In this document: positions 49,906 through 58,888 of the stretch, in pieces
Numbering within the stretch: the first letter of the stretch is position 1
Layout: each line of letters begins with the position of its first letter
NCBI RefSeq assembly: GCF_009671205.1
Contig: NZ_CP045309.1
Location: 6,404,001-6,468,000, forward strand
Reading direction: 5' to 3'
DNA: 64,000 nucleotides
Source of the DNA: Micromonospora terminaliae
Lineage (GTDB): Bacteria > Actinomycetota > Actinomycetes > Mycobacteriales > Micromonosporaceae
Notes under the pieces: generated by a model
Seen by the model: the letters and a program-made list of their open reading frames with translations, nothing else
What the model was told of the DNA's origin: nothing
Database searches by the model: none
Position numbers and translations under genes: made by a program

Positions 49906-51312
49906 GTGCAGGACATCATGCCGACGACCTGGGTGGGGGCGACCGCCAAGCAGATCGCCCGGGGCGTACGCCGGGGTGACGTCTCCGCCACCCAGGTCGT
50001 GGCCGACCACCTCGACCACATCGCCCGGGCCGACGCCGAGCTGGCCGCGTTCCGCACGGTGCGCGGCGGGGAGGCGATCACCGAGGCGGAGAAGGTCGAC
50101 GAGCAGGAGGACCTGGCCAACCTCCCCCTGGCCGGCGTGCCGGTCGCGGTCAAGGAGAACACCCCGGTGGCCGGCCTGCCGACGTGGAACGGGTCGGCCG
50201 CCGTGCGTACCCCGGTGGCGGAGGCCGACCACGAGGTGGTCCGCCGGCTGCGCGGCGCGGGCGCGGTGATCCTCGGCGTGACCCGCATGCCGGAGCTGGG
50301 CCTCTGGGCCCTGACCGACGACGAGAGCGGGGTGACCCGCAACCCCTGGGATCCGGCGCGGACCCCCGGCGGCTCCTCCGGCGGCGCGGCCGCCGCGGTG
50401 GCCGCCGGGCTCGTGCCGATCGCGCACGGCAACGACGGCCTCGGCTCGATCCGCATCCCCGCCGCCTGCTGCGGCCTGGTCGGGCTCAAGCCCGGCCGGG
50501 GCGTGGTGCCCTGCCAGCTCGGCGCGGACGACTGGTTCGGCCTCACCGAGCACGGCATGCTGACCGGCACGGTGGCCGACGCGGCCGTCGGCTTCTCCGT
50601 GCTGGCGGGTCGCCGCCCCGACAAGCTGGTCCCGCCGCCGCGGCTGCGGGTCGGCGCCTCGCTGCGCTCCCCGGTGCGCGGCGTCTCGCCGGACGCGCCG
50701 AACCGCGACGCGGTCGCCACCGCCGGCCGGCTGCTCGCCGCCGCCGGGCACGACACCGTCCCCGCCGACCCGGTCTACCCGACCCGGCTCGGCCTCCAGG
50801 GCATCGCCACCTGGTTCGCGGCGGCCGCCGCCGACGTGCAGGCCGCGGGTGTGGAGCGGCGTGGCCTCCAGCGGCGCAGCCGCCGGCACGTCGCGCTCGG
50901 CGAGTGGGCGCAGCGCCGGGGGTACGTGCGCGAGGCCGACCGGGCCGCCTGGCGCGAGCGGTCGGTGAACTTCTTCGCCGACCACTCGGTCGACCTGCTG
51001 CTCACCCCGGCGCTGGCCGGCCCGCCGCCGGAGGCCGCCGGCTGGTCCGGCCGCTCCTGGGTGGCGAACATGAAGGCCAACATCCGGTACGCCCCGTACG
51101 CCGCGCCCTGGAACATCGCCGGGCTGCCCGCGATCGTGGTGCCGGTCGGCCGCCGCCCGGACGGCCTGCCGGTCGCCGTGCAGTTCGTCGGCCCGCCCGG
51201 CTCGGAACTGCTGCTGCTCGGCGTCGCGGGCCAGTTCGAGATGCAGGCGCCGTGGCAGCGGCACGCCCCCGGCTACCCCCGGGTCGGGACGGGGTCGCCG
51301 ACCCTCGCATGA
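49906..51312 (+). CDS. Amidase (amidase signature family)
   Basis: 468 residues. The GTG at 49906 is preferred over an ATG at 49900 because it lies six bases after GGGGAGG; the ATG abuts it. The Ser-cisSer-Lys triad fits Lys83 (VAVKENTP), the Ser157/158 pair in TPGGSSGGAAA, and Ser181 (GLGSIRIPA). Members hydrolyse amides, including nicotinamide, acylamino compounds or glutaminyl-tRNA intermediates. There is no GatB or GatC nearby, so this is a stand-alone amidase of unknown substrate. It follows metB by 22 bp and is probably co-transcribed. Confidence 0.9.
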   Translation: MQDIMPTTWVGATAKQIARGVRRGDVSATQVVADHLDHIARADAELAAFRTVRGGEAITEAEKVDEQEDLANLPLAGVPVAVKENTPVAGLPTWNGSAAVRTPVAEADHEVVRRLRGAGAVILGVTRMPELGLWALTDDESGVTRNPWDPARTPGGSSGGAAAAVAAGLVPIAHGNDGLGSIRIPAACCGLVGLKPGRGVVPCQLGADDWFGLTEHGMLTGTVADAAVGFSVLAGRRPDKLVPPPRLRVGASLRSPVRGVSPDAPNRDAVATAGRLLAAAGHDTVPADPVYPTRLGLQGIATWFAAAAADVQAAGVERRGLQRRSRRHVALGEWAQRRGYVREADRAAWRERSVNFFADHSVDLLLTPALAGPPPEAAGWSGRSWVANMKANIRYAPYAAPWNIAGLPAIVVPVGRRPDGLPVAVQFVGPPGSELLLLGVAGQFEMQAPWQRHAPGYPRVGTGSPTLA

Positions 51313-51361
51313 TCGTCTAGCGTGTGCGCGACTTCCGTACGCCGACCACGGGGACGACGCC

Positions 51362-52258
51362 ATGCACTGCCAGACCTGCGGGGCCGACAGCTCGACGGCC
51401 GGCGCCTGCCCGCGCTGCGGCGTCTCGCCCGATCGGCCGGCGCTGTCGCCGGGTATGCCGACCTTCGCGGTCCAGGGGATCGGTCTGGCCGCGTCGTTCA
51501 CGGTCGGCCTCACCGCGCTGCTGTACACCCTGGTGGCGCTGGCGCCGGCCCTGCGCGTCCTGCTCGCCCCGCCCGACGGCGACCCGGGCCGGCAGCCGGC
51601 GCCGCTCGCCGCTGAAGGGCTGCTGTCCCTGGCGTACGTCGTGGTCTTCCTGACCGCGGCAGTCCTCGTGATGGTCTGGATGTTCCGGGCCCGGAAGAAC
51701 ACCGACGCGTTCCCGGGCGGCCGGAAGGTGCTGGCCGCCCACTGGGCCATCACCGGCTGGTGGGTGCCGGTGGCCAGCCTCGCCGTGCCGTGCGTGGTGC
51801 TGGTCGGCATCGTCCGGGACAGTCTCGACCGGGTGTGGCTGCGTGTCCTGGTCGGCGTCTGGTGGCTGGCCTGGCTGGCGTTCGGCATCGCCGATCTGGT
51901 CACCAGTCTGGCCGAGGCGCGTGACCGGGTACGCCGCGCCGAGGCGGGGCTGGCACCGGATCTCGACTTCTATCGGGACGCGGCGCTGCGCAACAGCGTC
52001 CCGGCGCTGGCCTGTCTCGTCGCCGCGGCCGCGCTGGTCGCTGTCGTGCTGCGGGTCTCCGCCGCGCAGCAGGCTCGCATCGACGGGGCGGCGTGGCGGG
52101 CCGCCCTGCTGCCGTCCCCGGTCCCGGCGCAGCCCGTCACCGAACCGTCGCCGCAGGTGCCGGGCGACGTGGCCGAAGCGTCGCCGCAGGTGCCGGGCGA
52201 CCTGACCGTGGCGTCGCCGCAGGTTCCCCCGGGCCCGGGTGGCACGATCGGGGCATGA
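51362..52258 (+). CDS. Zinc-ribbon DUF4328 membrane protein with repeat tail
   Basis: 298 residues. The N-terminus is a zinc ribbon (CQTCGADSSTAGACPRCG, CxxC twice). Five hydrophobic helices follow (about 40-65, 83-104, 120-145, 155-175 and 208-230) with the DUF4328-type WMFRARKN, GWWVPVASL and WWLAWL segments. The tail has three SPQVPGD-like 11-residue units encoded by a 33-bp repeat. Its stop overlaps the ilvA start (ATGA). The function is unknown. Confidence 0.85.
   Translation: MHCQTCGADSSTAGACPRCGVSPDRPALSPGMPTFAVQGIGLAASFTVGLTALLYTLVALAPALRVLLAPPDGDPGRQPAPLAAEGLLSLAYVVVFLTAAVLVMVWMFRARKNTDAFPGGRKVLAAHWAITGWWVPVASLAVPCVVLVGIVRDSLDRVWLRVLVGVWWLAWLAFGIADLVTSLAEARDRVRRAEAGLAPDLDFYRDAALRNSVPALACLVAAAALVAVVLRVSAAQQARIDGAAWRAALLPSPVPAQPVTEPSPQVPGDVAEASPQVPGDLTVASPQVPPGPGGTIGA
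52148..52230 (+). repeat. In-frame 33-bp tandem repeat at the end of the DUF4328 gene
   Basis: Three units begin with TCGCCGCAGGT at 52148, 52181 and 52214, an exact 33-bp period; the first two share a 21-base core. They code for SPQVPGD plus a variable part and lie immediately before the ilvA start, so they also form the 5' side of the ilvA translation-initiation region. Confidence 0.88.
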
Positions 52259-53475
52259 CGGAACTGGTCGGTCTCGCCGACGTACAGGCCGCGCGGGAAC
52301 TGCTCGCCGGCGTCACCCGCACCACCCCGCTGGAGCCGTCCCGGCCGCTCAGCGCCGCGCTCGGTGGGCCGGCCTGGCTGAAGTGCGAGAACGTGCAGCG
52401 CGCCGGGTCGTACAAGGTGCGCGGCGCGTACGTGCGGATCTCCCGGCTCTCCGCCGAGGAACGGCAACGCGGGGTGGTGGCGGCCAGCGCCGGCAACCAC
52501 GCCCAGGGTGTGGCGCTCGCCGCCGGACTGGTGGGCGCGCACGCCACGGTCTTCATGCCGGTCAACGCGCCGCTGCCGAAGGTGGCCGCCACGAAGGGGT
52601 ACGGCGCCCAGGTCGAGCTTGTCGGCAACACGGTGGACGAATCGCTGGTCGCGGCGCAGACCTTCGCCGAGCGGACCGGGGCGGTGTTCATCCACCCGTT
52701 CGACCACCGGGACGTCATCGCCGGTCAGGGCACGGTGGCCCTGGAGATCCTCGAACAGTGCCCGGACGTGAAGACCATCGTGACCGGGGTGGGCGGCGGA
52801 GGCCTGATCTCCGGCCTGGCCGTGGCCGCCAAGGCGCTGCGCCCGGACGTACGTGTGATCGGGGTGCAGGCGGCCAGCGCGGCCGCCTTCCCGCCCTCGC
52901 TCAAGGCCGGGGAGCCGGTCCGGCTGCCCTTCTTCTCGACGATCGCCGACGGGATCGCGGTCGGCCGCCCCGGGGAGCTGACCTTCACCCACGTCCGCAA
53001 GCTGGTCGACGAGATCGTGACGGTCTCCGAGGAGGACATCTCCCGGGCGCTGCTGATGCTGCTGGAGCGCGGCAAGCAGGTGGTGGAGCCGGCTGGTGCG
53101 GTGGGCGTGGCGGCGCTGCTGGCCGGGGTCGTCGAGGTGCAGGCGCCGGTGGTGGCGGTGCTCTCCGGCGGCAACATCGACCCGCTGCTGATGCTGCGGG
53201 TCATCGAGCACGGCCTGGCGGCGGCCGGTCGCTACCTGCGGGTCACCGTCCGCTGCACGGACCGGCCGGGCCAGCTCGCCTCGCTGCTCGGCGAGATCGC
53301 CGAGCACCGGGCCAACGTGGTCGACGTGGTGCACCAGCGGGCCAACCCGCACCTGCGGCTCGGCGAGGTGGAGGTGGCGCTCTCGGTGGAGACCCGCGGC
53401 GTGGAGCACTCCGACACCCTCATCAGCGCCCTGCGGGCCAGCGGCTACCAGGTGGTCTTCGCCGGCGAGGGGTGA
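52255..53475 (+). CDS. ilvA: Threonine ammonia-lyase (threonine dehydratase)
   Basis: 406 residues from the ATG at 52255, overlapping the DUF4328 stop. The PLP enzyme deaminates threonine to 2-oxobutanoate, the first step toward isoleucine. The PLP lysine is Lys54 in GSYKVRGA; ASAGNHAQGVA and GVGGGGLISG bind the cofactor. A C-terminal ACT-like domain (about 328-402; VTVRCTDRPGQLASLLGEIAE) makes it the medium-length form, which lacks the long double ACT region of E. coli IlvA. It is followed by a bidirectional terminator. Confidence 0.95.
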   Translation: MTELVGLADVQAARELLAGVTRTTPLEPSRPLSAALGGPAWLKCENVQRAGSYKVRGAYVRISRLSAEERQRGVVAASAGNHAQGVALAAGLVGAHATVFMPVNAPLPKVAATKGYGAQVELVGNTVDESLVAAQTFAERTGAVFIHPFDHRDVIAGQGTVALEILEQCPDVKTIVTGVGGGGLISGLAVAAKALRPDVRVIGVQAASAAAFPPSLKAGEPVRLPFFSTIADGIAVGRPGELTFTHVRKLVDEIVTVSEEDISRALLMLLERGKQVVEPAGAVGVAALLAGVVEVQAPVVAVLSGGNIDPLLMLRVIEHGLAAAGRYLRVTVRCTDRPGQLASLLGEIAEHRANVVDVVHQRANPHLRLGEVEVALSVETRGVEHSDTLISALRASGYQVVFAGEG

Positions 53476-53491
53476 GGTCGCCGCGAAAACG

Positions 53492-53529
53492 CGACCGCCC
53501 CGGCCGGACGGTGCCGGTCGGGGCGGTCG
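53492..53529. terminator. Bidirectional terminator between ilvA and greA
   Basis: CGACCGCCCC (53492-53501) pairs perfectly with GGGGCGGTCG (53520-53529), with CCGG self-complementarity inside the loop. It lies 17 bp after the ilvA stop and between convergent genes. Confidence 0.75.
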
Positions 53530-53607
53530 GGATGTGGCTCGGGGCCGAGGAGCCTGTCAGCCTCGGTCGGGTCGGACCCGAGCCGTCCGGCGCGGGTCCG
53601 GAGGCGG

Positions 53608-54108
53608 TCAGCCGGAGAACGGCTCGAACTTGACCACCGTCACCTTGATGTCGGCGCCGCTGGGCGCCGTGTAGGTGCAGGTCTGGCCGGCCTTGCCGCC
53701 CAGGATCGCCTTGCCGAGCGCGGACTCGGGGCTGTAGACGGTGAGGTCGGTCGTGGAGGCGATCTCGCGGGAGCCGAGCAGGAAGGTCTCCGTGTCGTCG
53801 GCGTCGTCGTCGAAGTAGATCGTGACGACCATGCCGGGCGACACGGCGTCGGCGGTCGGGGCCTCGCCGACCTTGGCCGTGCGGAGCAGCTCCTTCAGGT
53901 AGAGGATGCGACCCTCGGCCTTGCCCTGCTCCTCGCGGGCGGCGTGGTAGCCACCGTTCTCCCGCAGGTCGCCCTCCTCGCGCCGGGCGTTGATCTCGGC
54001 GGCGATCACCGGGCGGTTGGCGATGTGCTCGTCGAGCTCGGCCTGCAGGCGGTCGTACGCGTCCTGGGACAGCCAGGTGGCGGGCGCCTCGTTGTCATTG
54101 GTGGACAC
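53608..54108 (-). CDS. greA: Transcription elongation factor GreA
   Basis: 166 residues from a GTG at 54106-54108. GreA enters the RNA polymerase secondary channel and stimulates cleavage of backtracked RNA. The coiled-coil tip has the acidic residues Asp47 and Glu50 in REEGDLREN, needed for cleavage. The C-terminal FKBP-like domain (about 85-166) includes [15 protein letters not shown] and [12 protein letters not shown]. It corresponds to Mtb Rv1080c; its downstream and upstream neighbours (DUF4307, mca) keep the same order and strand as in Mtb. Confidence 0.97.
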   Translation of the reverse strand: MSTNDNEAPATWLSQDAYDRLQAELDEHIANRPVIAAEINARREEGDLRENGGYHAAREEQGKAEGRILYLKELLRTAKVGEAPTADAVSPGMVVTIYFDDDADDTETFLLGSREIASTTDLTVYSPESALGKAILGGKAGQTCTYTAPSGADIKVTVVKFEPFSG

Positions 54109-54255
54109 AGGCGATCTCCTCGTTGGTGCGGACTGGCTGACAGGTGAACTACCAAGTTACCAGTGCCGGGCACCTCGGGGTGTCGCCGATCACCCCGGGT
54201 GCCGGAGGCGGGACCCGGGGTTGCGTGTGTCCCGGCGGCTCGCCGGGTGCCCGGC

Positions 54256-54690
54256 TCAGCCGGCCGGTCGGCAGCGCAGCACCTCGCCGATGAAGGGCCG
54301 GGCGCTCGTGGGCACCTCCTGCCGGGCCCGGACGTGGCGCTCGCCGGTCGGGGCCGTCACGGTGGCCTCCACGTGGCCCACCTCGGCGCCGTCGTGGGAG
54401 CGGGCCCGCAGCAGGCAGGTCGCCGAGCCGCCCTCCGGCACGGTGACCCGGAAGTCGACCACCACGCTGGAATCGGTGATCCCGGTGTAGGTGATCACCT
54501 CGGCGCGGTAGTCCGGGTCGCCGTACTGGTTGTAGAGGCGTGCGGCGACCAGCCCGAGGAGCGCCAGCAGGACGACCGCCACCAGCACGGGAAGGATCGG
54601 ACGGCGGCGCCCCGGCTCCCGGCGGCGGCCGTAACGGCCGGGCGGGAAGACCGGTGCACCCGGTGCGACTGTGGCGTGCGTCTCGCTCAC
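54256..54690 (-). CDS. DUF4307 membrane-anchored protein
   Basis: 144 residues from a GTG at 54688-54690, ten bases after AGGAGA; an upstream ATG would add residues without similarity. One transmembrane helix (about 31-52) and an outer beta-rich domain (YRAEVITYTGITDSSVVVDFRV, VPEGGSATCLLRARS) with two cysteines mark DUF4307, the family of Mtb Rv1081c. It lies upstream of greA on the same strand with a 147-bp gap and is divergent from mca. Function is unknown. Confidence 0.88.
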   Translation of the reverse strand: MSETHATVAPGAPVFPPGRYGRRREPGRRRPILPVLVAVVLLALLGLVAARLYNQYGDPDYRAEVITYTGITDSSVVVDFRVTVPEGGSATCLLRARSHDGAEVGHVEATVTAPTGERHVRARQEVPTSARPFIGEVLRCRPAG

Positions 54691-54903
54691 CGGCGGGTAT
54701 CTCCTGGCGTTGTTGTCGGCGGCATCGGCAAGAATGGCAGAGTCCATCTTCCCAGCCCGGCGCTGAGTCAAGGATGGCAGGTCGGCCCCGCCGCCGATCG
54801 GCCAGCACGGGGGCTTTCGCGGGCGCGGGGGGAGATTCCGGCAGGTCAGCCGGGCGGGCCCGGGCGGGCCGGGCCCGGTGGGCACAGACGAGGAGCGCCG
54901 AAG

Positions 54904-55785
54904 GTGGCAGAACAGCTGCGGCTCATGGCGGTGCACGCCCATCCCGACGACGAGTCGAGCAAGGGTGCGGCCACCATGGCGAAATACGTCGCCGAGGGGG
55001 TGGATGTCCTGGTCGTCACCTGCACCGGCGGCGAGCGGGGCAGCGTGCTCAACCCCAAGATGGACCGGCCCGACGTGTGGGCCAACATCGGCGACATCCG
55101 GCGCGCCGAGATGGACGCGGCCCGGGCCATCCTCGGCATCGAGCAGGCCTGGCTCGGCTTCGTCGACTCGGGGCTGCCCGAGGGCGACCCGCTGCCGCCG
55201 CTGCCGGAGGGCTGCTTCGCCCTGGAGGACGTCGAGGTCGCGGCCGCCCCGCTCGTGCGGCTCATGCGCCAGTTCCGCCCGCACGTCGTCACGACGTACG
55301 ACGAGGAGGGCGGCTACCCGCACCCCGACCACATCATGACCCACAAGGTGACCGTGGCCGCCTTCGAGGCCGCGGGTGACCCGGAGCGCCACCCCGAGCT
55401 GGGCGAGCCGTGGCAGCCGCTCAAGCTCTACTACGACGTGGGCTTCTCGCGGGCCAAGATCATGGCGCTGCACGAGGCGATGCTCGCCGCCGGCCTGGAG
55501 TCGCCGTACGGGGACTGGATGAAGCGCTGGGAGGACCGCCCCGACAAGGGCGAGCGGATCACCACCCGGGTCGACTGCGCCGAATACTTCCCGGTCCGCG
55601 ACGACGCGCTGCGCGCCCACGCCACCCAGATCGACCCGGACGGCTTCTGGTTCCAGGTGCCGATGGATCTCCAGCAGCGCGCCTGGCCGACGGAGGACTT
55701 CCAGCTCGCCCGCTCGCTGGTCGACAGCCCGCTGCCCGAGTCCGACCTCTTCGCCGGGGTGCGCGAGACGTGCCGTGCCCGCTGA
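54904..55785 (+). CDS. mca: Mycothiol S-conjugate amidase
   Basis: 293 residues from a GTG at 54904. Mca is a zinc amidase that cleaves mycothiol-toxin conjugates, giving a mercapturate for export and GlcN-Ins for recycling. The zinc motif HAHPDDE (residues 11-17) and the second site YPHPDHIMTH are intact, as is VVTCTGGERGSVLNP. The longer, mca-specific C-terminal part distinguishes it from the related MshB deacetylase, though some cross-activity is known. Its presence supports an actinobacterial, mycothiol-producing host. It corresponds to Mtb Rv1082. Confidence 0.95.
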   Translation: MAEQLRLMAVHAHPDDESSKGAATMAKYVAEGVDVLVVTCTGGERGSVLNPKMDRPDVWANIGDIRRAEMDAARAILGIEQAWLGFVDSGLPEGDPLPPLPEGCFALEDVEVAAAPLVRLMRQFRPHVVTTYDEEGGYPHPDHIMTHKVTVAAFEAAGDPERHPELGEPWQPLKLYYDVGFSRAKIMALHEAMLAAGLESPYGDWMKRWEDRPDKGERITTRVDCAEYFPVRDDALRAHATQIDPDGFWFQVPMDLQQRAWPTEDFQLARSLVDSPLPESDLFAGVRETCRAR

Positions 55786-55833
55786 TTCCCCGGCGGGCTA
55801 CGCTGGTGGTCAGCCGCACATCGGAGGAACACC

Positions 55834-56127
55834 ATGCTGACCACCGCCCAGGTGCTCGCGGAGAATAACTTCGGTGACACCCGCACGGGTGGTCTGGCCG
55901 GCCCGATGGGCCTCTTCCTCATCGTGCTGCTGGCCATCGTCACCGTCCTGCTGATCCGCAACATGAACGCCCGGCTGCGCCGGCTGCCCGACCGGTTCCC
56001 CCAGCAGGGCGGCCCGGCCGAGCCGGGCCGGACCGATGCGGCAGTCGCTGATCCGACAGACGGGACCGCCCCGCAGGATTCACCGACGAACGCCCCCAAC
56101 GGCTCCCAGCAGCGCCGGAACGGCTGA
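55834..56127 (+). CDS. Small membrane protein downstream of mca
   Basis: 97 residues from ATG 55834, after CGGAGGAA. One transmembrane helix (about 25-45, GPMGLFLIVLLAIVTVLLI) is followed by a short basic segment (RNMNARLRRLPDRFP) and a disordered Pro/Ser/Asn-rich tail. It is the likely counterpart of Mtb Rv1083, always found beside mca as far as I recall. Function is unknown; co-expression with mca is likely since the gap is 48 bp without a hairpin. Confidence 0.85.
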   Translation: MLTTAQVLAENNFGDTRTGGLAGPMGLFLIVLLAIVTVLLIRNMNARLRRLPDRFPQQGGPAEPGRTDAAVADPTDGTAPQDSPTNAPNGSQQRRNG

Positions 56128-56147
56128 ACAGCACGTGAATCACGTCG

Positions 56148-56184
56148 AAGCCGGTCGTCAACCCCTGTTGCGACCACCGGCTTT
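56148..56184 (+). terminator. Putative terminator of the mca operon
   Basis: AAGCCGGT (56148-56155) pairs with ACCGGCTT (56176-56183), extended inward by TCG/CGA. The downstream sequence TGGCTTAGCCTT is relatively T-rich for this genome. It lies 20 bp after the small membrane protein stop. Confidence 0.6.
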
Positions 56185-56307
56185 GGCTTAGCCTTCCGCC
56201 GGGGGGACCGAACGGCCCCGAGCCGTGCGCGGAAGGGGGGCGCCGATGTCGATGGCACCAACGGCCCCTGACCGTGCCCCGGGGCCGCCGCCGGACGGGG
56301 TGGGTCG

Positions 56308-58839
56308 GTGACCTCCGGCCGGGCCGGCGATCCCCCCGATCGGCTGGGCCTCCGCGGCACGCCGGTCGGAGTGCTCCTGCTGACCTCGGCCGTCGCGATC
56401 ACCGCTGTGGTGGCGGCCGTGGTCGGCCTCAGCGTCCCCGCGCACCTGCCGGCGGACGACCCGCTGCCCGGTCCCGTCCGGTTCGGCGTCGCCGTCGTGG
56501 CGTTCGCCGTGGCCCAGCTCGCCCGGCTGCGGTTCCGCACCGCCTCGGGCATGGTCAGCATCACCTGGGGCGAGGCGGCCCTCGTCGTCTGTCTCTACCT
56601 GGTGCCGGCCGGCTGGCTGCCGGCCGCGGCCCTGCTCGGCGCCGGCGCCGCGTGGACCACCATGTCCCTGGTCGCCGACCGTCGCCCCGCGCTGGAACTG
56701 GTCCGGATCGCCGGTTCGCTGGCCGCCGCCACCGCGCTCGCCGCCGCCGTCGCCAGCGCGCTCGGCCGCCCGCTGCTCGCCGCGCTCACCCCCGAGCTGG
56801 CCCTCGCCCTGACCGCCGGCGCGGTCGTCTACCTGCTCACGAGCGCCTGGCTGGGCGGCGCCGGCCTGGCCCTGCGGCACGGCATCCCCATCGGGCCGCC
56901 GCTGCTCGCCGCGCTCCGGGGCAAGTTGCTCATGTTCGTGGGTAACGTGGCGGTCGGCCTGGTCGTGGTCACCCTGCTGGAGCTCGACGCGCGCTGGCTG
57001 CTGCTCCTGCCGCCGCCGCTCTGGCTGCTCCAGCAGACCTACCGGCACCGGCTCCGCGCCGACCAGGAGCGGCGCACCTGGCGGGCCTTCGCCGAGGCCA
57101 CCGCCGCGCTCAACCAGCTCGACGAGCGCGGGGTGGCGACCGCCGCCGTGACCGGGGCGCTCACCCTGTTCGGCGCCGAGCTGGTCGAGGTGGACGTGGC
57201 CCGGGGCGACGGCCGCTGGCGCCGCTATCGAGCGGACACCGGCGCGCAGGTGCGCGACCGGGAGGTGGAGCCGCCGTCGGCCACCGGGTCGGGCGAGCAC
57301 GAGCTGGTCCGGCGGCTCGCCGTGGGCAGCGCCGAGGTCGGCCGGCTCCGGGTCCAGTTCCCCCGGTCCGCTCCGCCCAGCGCCCGCGAGGAGGACGGCG
57401 TCGCGGCGTTCGGCGACGCGCTGGCCGCCGCCCTGCACGACGCCGCGACCCACCGCGAGCTGCGGCTGGTCACCGCCCGCTCGTCGTACGAGGCGGTGCA
57501 CGACCAGCTCACCGGGCTGCTCAACCGGGCCGCCCTGCTGGCCAAGGGCGACCAGGCGCTGCGGCAGCGCGCCCACGACCACCCCGTGGCGTTGCTGCTG
57601 CTCGACATCAACCAGTTCAAAGAGGTCAACGACACGCTGGGGCACGCGGCCGGGGACCAGCTGCTGCGGCTGGCCGCGAGCCGGCTCTCCACCCTGGCCC
57701 GGCCGGGCGACCTGCTGGGGCGGCTCGGCGGCGACGAGTTCGCCCTGCTGCTGACGACGGTTCCGGTGGTCGACGACCGCGCCGCCCCGATGGCGTACGC
57801 GCTGCGCCAGGCCCGGGAGATCGCCGAAAGGCTGGCCGCGCCGACCGAGGTGGCCGGGGTGCGCATGTCGGTCGAGGTGGCGGTCGGCGTGGTGGTCGCC
57901 GACGCGGGCACCGCCGACCTGACCGAGCTGCTGCGCCGGGCCGACATCGCCATGTACCAGGCGAAGGAGGGCGGCGGCAGCGTCGCCGCGTACGACAGCT
58001 CGCGCGACGCGGCGAGCACCGACCACCTGGCGCTGCTCGCGGAGCTGCGGGAGGCCCTGGCGGCCGACGACCAGCTGGTGCTGGCGTTGCAGCCCGCGGT
58101 GGACCTGGCCACCGGCGCCCCGACCGGGGTGGAGGCGCTGATCCGCTGGCGGCATCCACGCCGGGGCTGGCTCGGCCCGGCGGACTTCATCCGCCCGGTG
58201 GAGAACAGCGAGCAGCTCGGCAGCTTCACCCGGTACGTGCTGGACAAGGCCCTCGCCGTGGCGGCCGACTGGGCGCGCGAGGGGCTGGACATCCCGATCT
58301 CGGTGAACCTGTCGGCGCGCAGCCTGCTCGACCCGCGGCTGCCCGCCGAGATCGGCGAGGCGTTGCGCCGCCACCAGGTCCCGCCGCACCGCCTGGTCCT
58401 GGAGATCACCGAGACGGTGGTGATGAGCGAGCTGGAGGTCATCGACGAGGTGCTGGCCACCCTGCGTGCCATGGGCGTGCAGCTCGCCGTCGACGACTTC
58501 GGCACGGGGTTCTCCTCGCTGACCTTCCTGACCCGCATCGCCGTCGACGAGCTGAAGGTCGACCGTTCCTTCGTGATCCGGATGGCCGACTCCCCGGAGG
58601 CGGCGGCGATCGTGCGGACCACCGTGGGGCTCGCCCACGAGCTGGGGCTGCGGGTGGTGGCCGAGGGCGTGGAGACCGCCGAGCAGCGGACGGCCCTGGC
58701 CGAGCTCGGCTGCACGGCCGCCCAGGGCTACCACTTCTTCAAGCCGATGCCGGCGGACAAGATCGGGGCGGTGCTGGGGTCCCTGCTGGACACCGCACGC
58801 GGCAACGTCTTCCCGCTCCGCGCCGACGGCGCCTCCTGA
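56308..58839 (+). CDS. Bifunctional diguanylate cyclase/phosphodiesterase (membrane GGDEF-EAL)
   Basis: 843 residues from a GTG at 56308. About eight hydrophobic segments (about 18-250) form a membrane sensor, followed by a GAF-like region (about 265-385), GGDEF (474-478) and EAL (609-611). The cyclase site is intact, and an RxxD inhibitory site (Arg465-Asp468) lies five residues before GGDEF. The EAL domain keeps [18 protein letters not shown] and VAEGVET, so it should degrade cyclic di-GMP. The net activity cannot be predicted. It lies between the Rv1083-like and DUF255 genes, where Mtb has none. Confidence 0.95.
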   Translation: MTSGRAGDPPDRLGLRGTPVGVLLLTSAVAITAVVAAVVGLSVPAHLPADDPLPGPVRFGVAVVAFAVAQLARLRFRTASGMVSITWGEAALVVCLYLVPAGWLPAAALLGAGAAWTTMSLVADRRPALELVRIAGSLAAATALAAAVASALGRPLLAALTPELALALTAGAVVYLLTSAWLGGAGLALRHGIPIGPPLLAALRGKLLMFVGNVAVGLVVVTLLELDARWLLLLPPPLWLLQQTYRHRLRADQERRTWRAFAEATAALNQLDERGVATAAVTGALTLFGAELVEVDVARGDGRWRRYRADTGAQVRDREVEPPSATGSGEHELVRRLAVGSAEVGRLRVQFPRSAPPSAREEDGVAAFGDALAAALHDAATHRELRLVTARSSYEAVHDQLTGLLNRAALLAKGDQALRQRAHDHPVALLLLDINQFKEVNDTLGHAAGDQLLRLAASRLSTLARPGDLLGRLGGDEFALLLTTVPVVDDRAAPMAYALRQAREIAERLAAPTEVAGVRMSVEVAVGVVVADAGTADLTELLRRADIAMYQAKEGGGSVAAYDSSRDAASTDHLALLAELREALAADDQLVLALQPAVDLATGAPTGVEALIRWRHPRRGWLGPADFIRPVENSEQLGSFTRYVLDKALAVAADWAREGLDIPISVNLSARSLLDPRLPAEIGEALRRHQVPPHRLVLEITETVVMSELEVIDEVLATLRAMGVQLAVDDFGTGFSSLTFLTRIAVDELKVDRSFVIRMADSPEAAAIVRTTVGLAHELGLRVVAEGVETAEQRTALAELGCTAAQGYHFFKPMPADKIGAVLGSLLDTARGNVFPLRADGAS

Positions 58840-58888
58840 CCGGTCCACTCCGGCGGCGTCGCCGACGTGTGGCCGATATGGTCGGCGG

